A DNA stretch of 38,680 nt from Burkholderiales bacterium (GTDB lineage: Bacteria; Pseudomonadota; Gammaproteobacteria; Burkholderiales; JABEVD01), in NCBI GenBank assembly GCA_013044025.1, contig JABEVD010000095.1:1-38680 (forward strand), written 5' to 3'. The notes beneath the pieces are model-generated. The model worked only from the letters and a program-made list of their open reading frames with translations. It was not told the origin of the DNA and made no database searches. The position numbers were made by a program, and so were the translations under genes. Below are positions 1 to 8,054 of the stretch, in pieces (the first letter of the stretch is position 1; each line of letters opens with the position of its first letter).

Positions 1-20
1 AATCAAATCGGAGAACTAGA

Positions 21-97
21 TGGGGTGGCTGATGGGACTCGAACCCACGACAACAGGAATCACAATCCTGGACTCTACCAACTGAGCTACAGCCACC
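21..97 (-). tRNA. tRNA-His (anticodon GTG)
   Basis: The minus strand folds as a full cloverleaf with acceptor arm GTGGCTG/CAGCCAC and anticodon GTG. It carries the extra 5' G (G-1) opposite discriminator C73, a hallmark of histidine tRNAs. The 3' CCA is encoded. It is the last tRNA of the leftward Pro-Arg-His cluster that lies inside the window; more could follow beyond base 1. Confidence 0.97.
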
Positions 98-117
98 ACT
101 GAAACAACACTAACAAC

Positions 118-194
118 TGGCGTGCCCGACAGGAATCGAACCTGTAACCCCCAGCTTAGAAGGCTGGTGCTCTATCCGGTTGAGCTACGGGCAC
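118..194 (-). tRNA. tRNA-Arg (anticodon TCT)
   Basis: The minus strand gives acceptor arm GTGCCCG/CGGGCAC and anticodon stem CCAGC/GCTGG around loop CTTCTAA. The anticodon TCT reads AGA (arginine). The discriminator is G and the CCA end is encoded. It is the middle gene of the tRNA cluster. Confidence 0.97.
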
Positions 195-213
195 AGTTAC
201 CGGGCACTATATC

Positions 214-290
214 TGGTCGGGGTGGAGAGATTTGAACTCCCGACATCCTGGTCCCAAACCAGGCGCGCTACCAGGCTACGCTACACCCCG
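214..290 (-). tRNA. tRNA-Pro (anticodon TGG)
   Basis: The minus strand gives acceptor arm CGGGGTG/CACCCCG and anticodon stem CCTGG/CCAGG around loop TTTGGGA, so the anticodon is TGG (proline). The C1 start, discriminator A and encoded CCA fit a bacterial proline tRNA. It is promoter-proximal; its 5' end lies about 10 bases from the predicted -10 box. Confidence 0.97.
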
Positions 291-300
291 GAAAGGCGAG

Positions 301-329
301 ACTATACGCCGAGTCTGGAGAAACGTCAA
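301..329 (-). promoter_or_regulatory. sigma-70-type promoter of the tRNA cluster
   Basis: On the minus strand TTGACG and TATAGT are separated by exactly 17 bases, and tRNA-Pro begins about 10 bases after the -10 box. The bases after the -10 (CTCGCC) form a GC-rich discriminator, typical of stable-RNA promoters repressed by ppGpp and DksA. The boxes and spacing are seen directly; the stringent control is inferred. Confidence 0.8.
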
Positions 330-387
330 ATGCAGGATGCATCCTGATCCGGAAAAAGGCGCTGCGCCGGGAAAATCCGCGGCAGAT

Positions 388-415
388 TTGATATTGTTAC
401 GATAAAATGGATATT
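388..415 (+). promoter_or_regulatory. weak candidate promoter for dksA
   Basis: TTGATA (5 of 6 to the -35 consensus) is followed after 16 bases by GATATT (4 of 6 to the -10). It lies in the only AT-rich patch of the tRNA-dksA gap. It would give a leader of about 100 bases. The rest of the gap (330-526) shows only short GC-rich inverted repeats and no gene. Confidence 0.3.
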
Positions 416-526
416 GGTGTAGACTTCGGTTTTTGCTCAGGTGCCGGAAGGGTCGGGCGAGGCGGGCCCGAACGATTGGCGGCCCAGGGCTGCAAGCTTG
501 TTCAATTGCCAGATAGTTAGGAAGAT

Positions 527-946
527 ATGATGTCCTCAGAAAAAGTGAAAATTCCGTACGTGCCAGAAGAAGGCGAGGAATACATGAATCCCAGGCAGCT
601 CATGCACTTTCGGAACCTTCTCGAAGGCATGAAGCAGGAACTCGCACTGGATATCGACAGGACCGTGCATACCATGCAGGACGAGGCAACCGTGTTCGCC
701 GATCCCAACGACAGGGCAAGTCAGGAATCGGACATGGCGCTCGAACTCCGAAGCCGCGACCGCGAACGCAAGCTGATCAAGAAGATCGACGAAATCATCG
801 CCAAGATCGATACCGAAGAATACGGCTACTGCGAAAGCTGCGGCGTGGAAATCGGACTCGGCAGGCTGGAGGTTCGCCCCACCGCAACGCTCTGCATCGA
901 TTGCAAGACCCTCGACGAGATCCGCGAAAAGCAGATCGCGAAATGA
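527..946 (+). CDS. dksA: RNA polymerase-binding transcription factor DksA
   Basis: DksA binds the RNA polymerase secondary channel and, with ppGpp, shuts down stable-RNA promoters and activates amino acid genes. The 139-residue protein has a helical N-terminus, a coiled-coil tip with the D-x-x-D-x-A motif (D59, D62, A64) needed for activity, and a four-cysteine zinc finger (C102, C105, C123, C126) in the context CESCG...CIDC. The C-terminal helix ends REKQIAK, as in classical DksA. It is slightly shorter at the N-terminus than the 151-residue E. coli protein. The Shine-Dalgarno AGGA at 519 is better spaced for the second ATG (530) than for 527, so the first Met may not be used. The divergent neighbour is a tRNA cluster, a likely DksA target. 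Confidence 0.97.
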   Translation: MMSSEKVKIPYVPEEGEEYMNPRQLMHFRNLLEGMKQELALDIDRTVHTMQDEATVFADPNDRASQESDMALELRSRDRERKLIKKIDEIIAKIDTEEYGYCESCGVEIGLGRLEVRPTATLCIDCKTLDEIREKQIAK

Positions 947-955
947 TGCACGCCA

Positions 956-1462
956 ATGCATGAAGACGACGAAGAAGTAGAAGTACCCAGCAAATCGAGC
1001 AAAAAGCGCGAAATGCACGCGCTGCAGGACCTGGGCGAAGAACTGGTCGCGCTTTCGAAGGAGCGGCTCGAGGAAATCGAGCTTCCGGAAAAACTGCTCG
1101 ACGCCATCCGGGAAGCGAAAAGGCTCAACAGCTTCGGCGCGCAGAGACGGCAGATGCAGTACATCGGCAAGCTGATGCGCGAAGTCGATCCGGAAGAGAT
1201 CCGGAGAAAGCTCACTTTTTGGGATGCGCAATCGAAGGAAAATGCGGCAGAACTCCATCTCGTCGAACGCTGGAGGGAAAGGCTGCTGGAAGACGATTCA
1301 GCATTCGACGAATTCGCGAGATCCTACCCCGATTCCGACATCACCCGATTGAGGACGCTGGCGAGGAGCATTCTGAAGGACCGCGCCGCGGAAAAGCCTC
1401 CGAAACAGTACCGCCCCTTTTTCAGGATGTTGCGCGACACGATCAGGAAAGAGACGGACTAG
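956..1462 (+). CDS. darP: ribosome-associated protein DarP/YjgA (DUF615)
   Basis: The 168-residue, highly charged protein matches the YjgA/DUF615 family, whose E. coli member (DarP) binds late 50S subunit precursors and helps 23S rRNA peptidyl-transferase centre maturation. Family hallmarks are the acidic start and KSKS/KR-type opening, the segment RLNSFGAQRRQMQYIGKLMR, and the C-terminal RPFFRMLRDTIR. It begins 9 bases after dksA with no strong Shine-Dalgarno, so it is probably translated in an operon with dksA. Both genes serve ribosome production. The family call is from sequence resemblance; the role comes from the E. coli homologue. Confidence 0.9.
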   Translation: MHEDDEEVEVPSKSSKKREMHALQDLGEELVALSKERLEEIELPEKLLDAIREAKRLNSFGAQRRQMQYIGKLMREVDPEEIRRKLTFWDAQSKENAAELHLVERWRERLLEDDSAFDEFARSYPDSDITRLRTLARSILKDRAAEKPPKQYRPFFRMLRDTIRKETD

Positions 1463-1491
1463 GCTGCATGGAATTGGTGTAAAATTCCCCC

Positions 1492-2514
1492 ATGCTGAAC
1501 GAACGCGCCCAAGTACTGCTGAAAACCCTGGTCGAGCGATACATCGAGGAAGGCCAGCCGGTGGGTTCGCGTGCCCTCACACATTACTCCGGACTGGAAC
1601 TCAGCCCCGCCTCGATCCGCAACGTGATGGCCGATCTGGAGTCACTTGGTTTCGTATCGAGTCCGCACACTTCAGCGGGAAGGATCCCGACCGCGAAAGG
1701 CTACCGCTTCTTCGTCGACTCCCTGCTCGTGGTCAAACCGCTCGAAAAACGGGAAATCGAACAACTGGGCGGCAATCTCCAGCCGAACAACCCTGCGCGC
1801 CTCATCAATTCCGCATCGCAGCTCCTTTCCGAACTCACCCGTTTCACGGGGGTGGTGATGGCGCCCAAGCTGGATTCCTCCCCCTATCTGCGCCACATCG
1901 AATTCCTGCACCTTTCGGAGAAGCGCATCCTGCTCATCTATGTCACTTCCGACGGCGAAGTGCACAACCGGATCATCTTCACCGAGAGAAAATACACTTC
2001 TTCCGAACTGAGGGAGGCCTCCAATTTCCTGACCGAGAATTTCGCCGGCAAGACCCTGCAGCAGATCCACGGCAGGATCCGCGCCGAAGTGTCGGCGATC
2101 AGACAGGATGTGAGCGAACTCATGTCCGCCGTCGTGGATGAGGCTTCTTCTTCGAGCGAACCGGCCACAGGCGACTGCGTCATTTCCGGAGAAAGCAATC
2201 TGCTGCATGTCAGCGATCTTTCCTCGAACCTCTCCCGCCTCAGAAACCTGTTCGATCTGTTCGAAAAGAAAACCGCCCTGCTGCAACTGCTCGACGCGGG
2301 AAGAAAAGCACAGGGCGTGCAGATCTTCATCGGCAGCGAATCCGGCCTGGGACAACTCGACGAATGCAGCGTGATCGCAGCCCCCTACCATTCGGAAGAC
2401 AGGATCGTGGGCACGCTCGCCGTGATCGGGCCCAAACGCATGGCCTACGAAAGAATCATACCGATCGTCGATGATACGGCAAAACTCCTGAGCGGAGCAC
2501 TCTCACAGACATGA
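1492..2514 (+). CDS. hrcA: heat-inducible transcription repressor HrcA
   Basis: HrcA represses class I heat-shock genes by binding CIRCE operators and needs GroEL to stay folded. The 340-residue length is normal. The N-terminal winged helix-turn-helix (about residues 5-75) contains [13 protein letters not shown] and the [13 protein letters not shown] segment typical of the family. A GAF-like dimerisation domain follows, with the conserved FIGSE and late ECSVIAAPY stretches. The gene sits directly upstream of hemH-grpE-dnaK-dnaJ and overlaps hemH by 4 bases (ATGA). No CIRCE (TTAGCACTC-N9-GAGTGCTAA) is visible before hrcA, grpE or dnaK, so its targets, probably groESL, lie elsewhere. Confidence 0.97.
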   Translation: MLNERAQVLLKTLVERYIEEGQPVGSRALTHYSGLELSPASIRNVMADLESLGFVSSPHTSAGRIPTAKGYRFFVDSLLVVKPLEKREIEQLGGNLQPNNPARLINSASQLLSELTRFTGVVMAPKLDSSPYLRHIEFLHLSEKRILLIYVTSDGEVHNRIIFTERKYTSSELREASNFLTENFAGKTLQQIHGRIRAEVSAIRQDVSELMSAVVDEASSSSEPATGDCVISGESNLLHVSDLSSNLSRLRNLFDLFEKKTALLQLLDAGRKAQGVQIFIGSESGLGQLDECSVIAAPYHSEDRIVGTLAVIGPKRMAYERIIPIVDDTAKLLSGALSQT

Positions 2515-3578
2515 CATACAAACCCGAACCACCCCACCGGCACGGCCAACGGAAAAAGGTCGCCATCCTGCTCGTCAATCTCGGCACGCCGGAAGCGCCC
2601 ACCGCGACCGCGCTGAAACCCTACCTGCGCGAATTCCTCTCGGACCCGAGGGTCGTCGAGATCCCGAGACTGCCCTGGTGGCTGATCCTGAACGCTTTCA
2701 TCCTCACCACGAGACCGGCGGAATCCGCGAAGAAATACGCAAAGATCTGGACGCCGGAGGGCTCCCCACTGAAAGTCCATACCGAAAGACAGGCGAAGCT
2801 GCTCGCCTCGAAGATGGAAGGAACGATCGTCGATCATGCGATGCGTTATGGAAATCCTTCCATCGAATCGAAGCTGGGCGAACTGAAAGCGCTGGGATGC
2901 GACCGGGTGCTGATCCTCCCCCTCTATCCTCAATATGCGGCAAGCTCTTCCGGGACCGTCTACGACGCCGTATTCTCCGCCACGAAATGCATGAGGAACC
3001 CGCCCGAAATCCGCATCATCAAGCATTTCCACGACCACCCCGGATACATTGCTGCGCTTGCCGAAAACATTTCGAATTACTGGAAGGTGCATGGCGAGCC
3101 GGAAAAGCTGGTGATGAGCTTTCACGGCGTGCCGCGCCGCACCCTCGATCTCGGCGACCCCTACCACTGTGAATGCCAAAAAACCGCAAGGCTGGTCGCA
3201 AAAGCGCTGGGGCTGGACGAAGACCGCTATATCGTGAGCTTCCAGTCGCGCTTCGGCCGCGCGAAATGGCTGGAACCCTATACGGTCGAAGTGCTGGAAA
3301 AGCTCGGCAAGGAAAAATGCGGCCGGGTCGACGTGGCCTGCCCGGGTTTCGTCTCCGACTGCCTCGAGACGCTCGAGGAAATCGACATGGAAGTCAGGAC
3401 CTCCTTTCTCAACGCAGGCGGCGGACAATTCCGCTACATTCCCGCATTGAACGAGAGCGAAGGCTGGATGCGCGCCCTCGCGGACATCGCGCAGGAGAAC
3501 CTGCAGGGATGGAATTTTCCGGAAAGCGAGGATCCTGCGGCAAGGGAGCGCGCCCTGAAAATGGGGGCGAAGGATTAA
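2511..3578 (+). CDS. hemH: ferrochelatase
   Basis: HemH inserts ferrous iron into protoporphyrin IX, the last step of protoheme synthesis. The 355-residue protein contains the opening [11 protein letters not shown], the catalytic histidine H205 in SFHGVPRR, the [16 protein letters not shown] block, and the acidic metal-path motif [10 protein letters not shown] near residues 282-291. There is no C-terminal cysteine set for a [2Fe-2S] cluster, as expected for proteobacterial enzymes. Its start overlaps the hrcA stop (ATGA), suggesting translational coupling. hemH between hrcA and grpE seems to be a lineage-specific order. A sigma-32-like promoter for the downstream chaperone genes begins 6 bases after its stop codon. 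Confidence 0.97.
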   Translation: MTYKPEPPHRHGQRKKVAILLVNLGTPEAPTATALKPYLREFLSDPRVVEIPRLPWWLILNAFILTTRPAESAKKYAKIWTPEGSPLKVHTERQAKLLASKMEGTIVDHAMRYGNPSIESKLGELKALGCDRVLILPLYPQYAASSSGTVYDAVFSATKCMRNPPEIRIIKHFHDHPGYIAALAENISNYWKVHGEPEKLVMSFHGVPRRTLDLGDPYHCECQKTARLVAKALGLDEDRYIVSFQSRFGRAKWLEPYTVEVLEKLGKEKCGRVDVACPGFVSDCLETLEEIDMEVRTSFLNAGGGQFRYIPALNESEGWMRALADIAQENLQGWNFPESEDPAARERALKMGAKD

Positions 3579-3583
3579 AGGCA

Positions 3584-3611
3584 CTTGAAATCCGGACCGA
3601 AGCCTCCATTT
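3584..3611 (+). promoter_or_regulatory. sigma-32 (heat-shock) promoter before grpE
   Basis: CTTGAAA, a perfect match to the sigma-32 -35 box, is followed after 13 bases by CTCCATTT, one mismatch from CCCCATNT. A start near 3618 would give a leader of about 22 bases that includes the AGGAGG ribosome-binding site at 3628-3633. Boxes and spacing are seen; use by RpoH is inferred. Confidence 0.8.
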
Positions 3612-3640
3612 ACAAGACCAACCAATCAGGAGGACCACAG

Positions 3641-4138
3641 ATGCAGGAAGAGCAGAACCCAGAAATCCATGAGGTAGCAGAAGGAACCGGCATGGAAGAG
3701 CTCCTGAAGCAGGCGGAACTCGCCGTACAGGAGCACCGCGATGCCTGGCTGAGAGCCAGGGCGGAAGCGGACAATGTCAGGAAGCGCGCGCAGCTCGACA
3801 TCGCCAATGCGCACAAATACGCCATCGAAAATTTCTCCACCGATCTGCTTTCCGTGAAGGACAGCCTGGAATCCGCGCTTGCAGTGGAAAAGGCAACCAT
3901 CGAAAGCATGAAGGATGGCGTCGAACTCACGCTGAAGCAGCTTGCTTCCGTATTCGCCAAATACCGTATCGAGGAAATCAATCCTCTCGGAGAAAAGTTC
4001 GACCCGCACCACCACCAGGCGATCAGCATGCTTCCCTCGGATCAGCCGGCCAATACGGTGATCCAGGTATTGCAAAAGGGATACAGGCTGAACGAGCGGA
4101 TCATTCGCCCCGCGCTCGTCATCGTGGCGCAGGGTTGA
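3641..4138 (+). CDS. grpE: nucleotide exchange factor GrpE
   Basis: GrpE releases ADP from DnaK and acts as a thermosensor in the DnaK-DnaJ-GrpE cycle. The 165-residue protein has a long N-terminal helix (about 12-85, with [16 protein letters not shown]) followed by the beta domain that inserts into the DnaK cleft, with the signatures FDPHHHQAI and [17 protein letters not shown]. The ORF track extends upstream to 3173, but that part is a shadow of hemH. The ATG at 3641 has a perfect AGGAGG seven bases upstream and fits the family N-terminus. It is the first gene of the heat-shock set, with its own sigma-32-like promoter. Confidence 0.97.
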   Translation: MQEEQNPEIHEVAEGTGMEELLKQAELAVQEHRDAWLRARAEADNVRKRAQLDIANAHKYAIENFSTDLLSVKDSLESALAVEKATIESMKDGVELTLKQLASVFAKYRIEEINPLGEKFDPHHHQAISMLPSDQPANTVIQVLQKGYRLNERIIRPALVIVAQG

Positions 4139-4161
4139 AAATTCCGCCCTGAACCACATAT
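4134..4161 (+). promoter_or_regulatory. second sigma-32-like promoter before dnaK
   Basis: GTTGAAA at the grpE stop codon is followed after 13 bases by CCACATAT, one mismatch from CCCCATNT. The 13-base spacing equals that of the grpE promoter. A start near 4168 would make a dnaK-dnaJ transcript independent of grpE. Confidence 0.65.
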
Positions 4162-4196
4162 ACGATACAAATCAACCAATCTGAAGGATAGACATA

Positions 4197-6089
4197 ATGG
4201 GAAAGATCATCGGCATCGACCTGGGAACCACCAATTCCTGCGTCGCGATCATGGAAGGCGGCAAGCAGAAAGTCATCGAGAATGCTGAAGGGACCAGAAC
4301 CACTCCCTCCATCGTGGCCTACACCGAAGAAGGAGAAATCCTGGTCGGCGCACCTGCCAAGCGCCAGGCGGTCACCAACCCCCAGAACACCCTTTTCGCA
4401 GTGAAGCGCCTCATCGGACGCCGCTTCGCCGAAAACACGGTGCAGAAGGATGTGGCCCTGATGCCCTACAAGGTCATCAAGGCGGACAACGGAGATGCAT
4501 GGGTCGAGGTTCGCGGCAGGAAAATCGCGCCGCCCGAAGTTTCCGCGCAAGTCCTGATGAAGATGAAGAAAACCGCGGAAGACTACCTTGGCGAGACTGT
4601 CACCGAAGCGGTCATCACCGTACCGGCCTATTTCAACGATTCGCAGCGTCAGGCGACCAAGGATGCAGGCAGGATCGCAGGACTCGAAGTCAAGCGCATC
4701 ATCAACGAACCGACCGCTGCCGCCCTCGCTTTCGGCATGGACAAGAAGGAAGGCGATCGCAAGATCGCGGTCTATGACCTGGGCGGCGGAACCTTCGACA
4801 TTTCCATCATCGAGATTGCGGAAATCGACGGCGAGCACCAGTTCGAGGTGCTTTCCACCAACGGCGACACTTTCCTGGGCGGCGAAGATTTCGACCAGCG
4901 CATCGTCGACTACCTCGCAGACGAATTCAAGCGCGAACAGGGAATCGACCTCAAGAACGACAAGCTCGCGCTGCAGCGCCTGAAGGAAGCTGCGGAAAAA
5001 GCCAAGATCGAGCTGTCTTCCTCGCAGCAGACCGAAATCAACCTGCCCTACATCACGGCTGACGCGACCGGTCCCAAGCATCTCGCCATGAAGATCACCC
5101 GCGCCAAGTTCGAAAGCCTGGTGGAAGATCTCATCGAGCGCACCGTCGAGCCCTGCAAGATCGCGATCAAGGATGCAGGCGTCAGCATTTCCGACATCGA
5201 GGACGTGATCCTGGTGGGCGGGCAGACCCGCATGCCCAAGGTTCAGGAAAAGGTTCGCGAATTCTTCGGCAAGGAGCCCAGGAAGGACGTGAATCCGGAC
5301 GAGGCGGTCGCTGTGGGTGCAGCGATCCAGGGCGGCGTGCTGCAGGGCGAAGTGAAGGACGTGCTGCTGCTCGACGTCACGCCCCTTTCGCTCGGCATCG
5401 AAACCCTGGGCGGAGTGATGACCAAGCTGATCCAGAAAAACACCACCATCCCGACCAAGGCTACCCAGATTTTCTCCACAGCGGAAGACAGCCAGACCGC
5501 GGTGACCATTCATGTGCTGCAGGGCGAGCGCGAAGTCGCCAGCGGCAACAAGAGCCTCGGACAGTTCAACCTGACCGACATCCCGCCCTCCCCGCGCGGC
5601 ATGCCGCAAATCGAAGTCACTTTCGACATCGACGCGAACGGCATCCTGCATGTCTCTGCGAAGGACAAGGCCACAGGCAAGGAAAACAATATCAAGATCC
5701 AGGCGAGCTCCGGCCTCTCTGACGACGAAATCGATCGCATGGTGAAGGATGCGGAAGCCCATGCCGCAGAGGACCGCGAGGCGCTCGAAGTGGTCGAAGC
5801 CAGAAACCAGTGCGATGCGATGATCCATTCCATCCGCAGGATGCTCACCGAGCATGGCTCCAAGCTTTCCCCTTCGGAAGTGAGTTCGATCGAAAAAGCC
5901 ATCGCCGATGCGGAACAGGCAGTCAAGGGCAATGACAAGCACGAAATGCATGCGCGTATGGAAGCGCTGAAGACCGCCTCGCAGAAGCTCGCCGAAGTGC
6001 TGCAGCAGCAGGGCAATGCTGCCGGCGGCTCGGGATCCGATTCGGACGTGGTCGATGCGGAATTCGAGGAAGTCAACGACAAAAAATGA
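4197..6089 (+). CDS. dnaK: molecular chaperone DnaK (Hsp70)
   Basis: DnaK is the ATP-driven Hsp70 that binds exposed hydrophobic peptides. The 630-residue protein starts [20 protein letters not shown] (phosphate-1 loop) and carries the other Hsp70 signatures: [14 protein letters not shown], the [14 protein letters not shown] block, and the [16 protein letters not shown] linker into the substrate-binding domain. A helical lid and the C-terminal [14 protein letters not shown], equivalent to the EEVKDKK tail, complete it. Length matches E. coli DnaK (638). An AAGGAT Shine-Dalgarno precedes the ATG. It lies 58 bases after grpE with its own sigma-32-like promoter and 40 bases before dnaJ across a strong hairpin. 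Confidence 0.99.
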   Translation: MGKIIGIDLGTTNSCVAIMEGGKQKVIENAEGTRTTPSIVAYTEEGEILVGAPAKRQAVTNPQNTLFAVKRLIGRRFAENTVQKDVALMPYKVIKADNGDAWVEVRGRKIAPPEVSAQVLMKMKKTAEDYLGETVTEAVITVPAYFNDSQRQATKDAGRIAGLEVKRIINEPTAAALAFGMDKKEGDRKIAVYDLGGGTFDISIIEIAEIDGEHQFEVLSTNGDTFLGGEDFDQRIVDYLADEFKREQGIDLKNDKLALQRLKEAAEKAKIELSSSQQTEINLPYITADATGPKHLAMKITRAKFESLVEDLIERTVEPCKIAIKDAGVSISDIEDVILVGGQTRMPKVQEKVREFFGKEPRKDVNPDEAVAVGAAIQGGVLQGEVKDVLLLDVTPLSLGIETLGGVMTKLIQKNTTIPTKATQIFSTAEDSQTAVTIHVLQGEREVASGNKSLGQFNLTDIPPSPRGMPQIEVTFDIDANGILHVSAKDKATGKENNIKIQASSGLSDDEIDRMVKDAEAHAAEDREALEVVEARNQCDAMIHSIRRMLTEHGSKLSPSEVSSIEKAIADAEQAVKGNDKHEMHARMEALKTASQKLAEVLQQQGNAAGGSGSDSDVVDAEFEEVNDKK

Positions 6090-6098
6090 CCCTGACCG

Positions 6099-6120
6099 GA
6101 TGGCGGGGTAACCCGCCATC
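6099..6120 (+). other. dnaK-dnaJ intercistronic hairpin with GTAA loop
   Basis: GATGGCGGG pairs perfectly with CCCGCCATC (9 bp) around a GTAA loop of the GNRA class. No T-run follows, so it is not a typical terminator. It probably stabilises the dnaK 3' end or tunes dnaJ expression; that role is inferred. The dnaJ ATG lies 9 bases downstream with no clear Shine-Dalgarno. Confidence 0.75.
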
Positions 6121-6129
6121 GACCTGAAA

Positions 6130-7242
6130 ATGACCAAAAAAGACTATTACGAAATACTTGGCATCGGCAGGGATGCTTCCGAGGAGGATATCAAGAAGTC
6201 CTACCGGAAGCTTGCCATGAAATTCCATCCTGACCGGAACCCGGACGATCCCAAGGCGGAAGAGCAGTTCAAGGAAGCCAAGGAAGCTTACGAGACCCTT
6301 TCCGATCCGAAAAAGCGCGCCACCTACGACCAGTTCGGGCACGCAGGATTCGAACCGGGCGCGGGCGGTTTCGGCGGTGGATTCTCGGGCGGATTCGCAG
6401 ATGCATTCGGCGACATCTTCGGCGATATTCTGGGCGGGCGCGGCAGAAGCAATGTCTACCGCGGCGCAGACCTTCAGTACAACCTGGAAATCACGCTGGA
6501 GGAAGCGGCTCGCGGAACCGAGACCAAGCTCAGGATCCCCACCATGGATTCCTGCGAAACCTGCAAGGGTAGCGGAGCGAAGCCGGGAACGCAGCCTGTC
6601 ACCTGCCCCACCTGCGGCGGCCATGGCCAGGTCAGGATCCAGCAGGGTTTCTTTTCGATCCAGCAAGCCTGTCCGAAATGCCAGGGGAGCGGCAAGATCG
6701 TCACCAATCCTTGCGGCGACTGCGGCGGATCCGGACGGGTGAAGCGTCACAAGACGCTTTCCGTGAAGATTCCGGTCGGCGTGGACGAAGGAGACAGGAT
6801 CCGGCTAACAGGCGAAGGCGAAGCGGGCGTCAACGGAGGACCTCCCGGAGATCTCTATGTCGTCATCCACCTGAAATCCCACCCCATCTTCAGGCGCGAG
6901 CACAACGATCTGCATTGCGAAATGCCGATCAGCTTCGGCACGGCAGCACTTGGAGGCGAAATCGAGGTTCCCACTCTGGACGGAAACGTGAAGCTCAAGG
7001 TTTCCCCGGAAACGCAGAGCGGAAAAGTGATGAGGATCCGCGGCAAGGGAATCAAGGGGGTGAGAAGCTCCAGCATCGGAGACATCCTGTGCCATCTCGT
7101 GGTCGAAACGCCGCTCAACCTCACCGATCGACAGAAGGAACTGCTGAAGGAATTCGATTCCATCAGCCACGAAAACCGCTCCCGCCACATCCCGAAATCG
7201 GAATCGTGGATGGACAAGGTCAAGTCCTTTTTCACGGAATAA
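6130..7242 (+). CDS. dnaJ: molecular chaperone DnaJ (Hsp40)
   Basis: DnaJ delivers substrates to DnaK and stimulates its ATPase. The 370-residue type I protein has the J domain (about 1-70, with HPD in [10 protein letters not shown]), a glycine/phenylalanine-rich linker (about 77-102), a zinc domain with four CxxCxGxG-type repeats ([32 protein letters not shown]), and a C-terminal substrate-binding domain. It is the last gene of the heat-shock operon, separated from dnaK by 40 bases holding a strong hairpin and followed after 4 bases by a rho-independent terminator. Its own ribosome-binding site is weak, so translation may depend on dnaK readthrough. Confidence 0.98.
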   Translation: MTKKDYYEILGIGRDASEEDIKKSYRKLAMKFHPDRNPDDPKAEEQFKEAKEAYETLSDPKKRATYDQFGHAGFEPGAGGFGGGFSGGFADAFGDIFGDILGGRGRSNVYRGADLQYNLEITLEEAARGTETKLRIPTMDSCETCKGSGAKPGTQPVTCPTCGGHGQVRIQQGFFSIQQACPKCQGSGKIVTNPCGDCGGSGRVKRHKTLSVKIPVGVDEGDRIRLTGEGEAGVNGGPPGDLYVVIHLKSHPIFRREHNDLHCEMPISFGTAALGGEIEVPTLDGNVKLKVSPETQSGKVMRIRGKGIKGVRSSSIGDILCHLVVETPLNLTDRQKELLKEFDSISHENRSRHIPKSESWMDKVKSFFTE

Positions 7243-7246
7243 CATT

Positions 7247-7272
7247 TCCGCCACGCAAGTGGCGGATTTTTT
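7247..7272 (+). terminator. rho-independent terminator after dnaJ
   Basis: TCCGCCAC pairs with GTGGCGGA (8 bp) around a GCAA tetraloop and is followed by six T residues. It closes the rightward operon. The stop codon of the convergent DUF2934 gene touches its T-run. Confidence 0.92.
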
Positions 7273-7457
7273 CATACGGCCCCGAATCCGATCAGATTGT
7301 CGATCAAGGCCTCCGCCATCATCCAGTCGGCAGCAGGATCGGCAGGCTCTTCCCTCCTTCTCCTCTCCTCACCGAGGAAATAGGCCTTTTCTGAAATCAA
7401 TGCATAACGCTTGTGCGGGGAAAGCTCCTCGTCCATCCCCTCATCGACCCTTGCCAA
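7272..7457 (-). CDS. small DUF2934 family protein
   Basis: This 61-residue protein has a stretch ISEKAYFLGEERRRREEPADPAADWMMAEALI-like in character that resembles the DUF2934 domain: a helix with an alanine-tyrosine pair, a charged linker, and a tryptophan in a D-W-x-x-A-E context. The function of the family is unknown. The proposed start is TTG at 7457, with GGAG seven bases upstream; an internal ATG seven codons later is possible. It stands alone between the NUDIX gene at the end of the nuo block and the dnaJ terminator, possibly behind its own extended -10 promoter. The coding call rests on the family resemblance and the ribosome-binding site. Confidence 0.7.
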   Translation of the reverse strand: MARVDEGMDEELSPHKRYALISEKAYFLGEERRRREEPADPAADWMMAEALIDNLIGFGAV

Positions 7458-7486
7458 TTCTGTTCTCCGCAGATGTGTCTATAAGA

Positions 7487-7495
7487 TATATAGCA
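7487..7495 (-). promoter_or_regulatory. possible extended -10 promoter for the DUF2934 gene
   Basis: On the minus strand TGCTATATA reads as an extended -10 element (TG-n-TATATA) about 30 bases before the TTG start. No good -35 box is visible. It lies in the 54-base gap after the NUDIX stop codon. Confidence 0.3.
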
Positions 7496-7511
7496 CAACC
7501 TTCCGGAAACG

Positions 7512-8054
7512 CTACCAGGAGCCGGAAAGAATTCTTTCCGCCCAGAACAGTCCTGAAACGGTCTTGCCATCAGAAATCTCGCCGCATCGCACCATTTCCA
7601 GCGCGTCTCCAAGCGAAATCTCGACATTCTCGAGAAATTCCTCTTCGTCCGTTTGCTTTCCTGCGTGGCTCAGGTTTTCCGCGATGAAATAGACGAGACG
7701 CTCGTCCGAATAGCCTATGCAGGGATGAACGGTCGCGATTTCGCGGAAATCGCTCGCTTCATATCCGGTCTCCTCGCGAAGCTCCCTTCTCGCGCATTCG
7801 AGCGGCGTCTCGCCGGGATCGATCTTTCCTGCAGGAAGCTCCAGAAAAGTGCGATCCAGCGGATACCTGAACTGGCGCACCATGAGCAGATTGCCATGCG
7901 GATTGATGGCAATGATGACGGAAGCTCCGGGATGGCGGATATATTCCCGGAAAGCCAGATTTCCGTCAGGAAGCTTCACGCTGTCCCTTCTCACCTTGAG
8001 AAGGCCCCCGTCGTAGACGAGGGCGGAATCGATCCTGGATTCCCGAAGGGACAT
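7512..8054 (-). CDS. NUDIX hydrolase, ADP-ribose pyrophosphatase-like
   Basis: NUDIX enzymes split nucleoside diphosphates linked to another moiety; this subgroup typically cleaves ADP-ribose to AMP and ribose 5-phosphate. The 180-residue protein carries a complete NUDIX box at residues 76-98 (G76, E82, R90-E91, E94-E95, G97), with RQFRYPLDRTFLELPAGKI just before it, as in NudF-type proteins. The ORF track extends to 8396, but that part is a shadow of nuoN. The ATG at 8054 overlaps the nuoN stop as TGATG and fits the family N-terminus. Coupling to nuoN suggests co-expression with complex I and a possible link to NAD turnover. The exact substrate cannot be read from sequence. Confidence 0.9.
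   Translation of the reverse strand: MSLRESRIDSALVYDGGLLKVRRDSVKLPDGNLAFREYIRHPGASVIIAINPHGNLLMVRQFRYPLDRTFLELPAGKIDPGETPLECARRELREETGYEASDFREIATVHPCIGYSDERLVYFIAENLSHAGKQTDEEEFLENVEISLGDALEMVRCGEISDGKTVSGLFWAERILSGSW

Noticed and set aside
2493-2514. GAGCACTC near the end of hrcA as a possible CIRCE half
   Set aside because: The partner GAGTGCTAA is missing at the required 9-base spacing, and the sequence lies within the coding end of hrcA.
3173-3640. N-terminal extension of grpE in the ORF track
   Set aside because: It overlaps hemH out of frame; the ATG at 3641 has a perfect AGGAGG and the correct GrpE N-terminus.
4119-6137. 672-codon ORF antisense to dnaK
   Set aside because: It mirrors the dnaK frame exactly, has no family resemblance or ribosome-binding site, and overlaps a certain gene. 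It is a product of codon bias.
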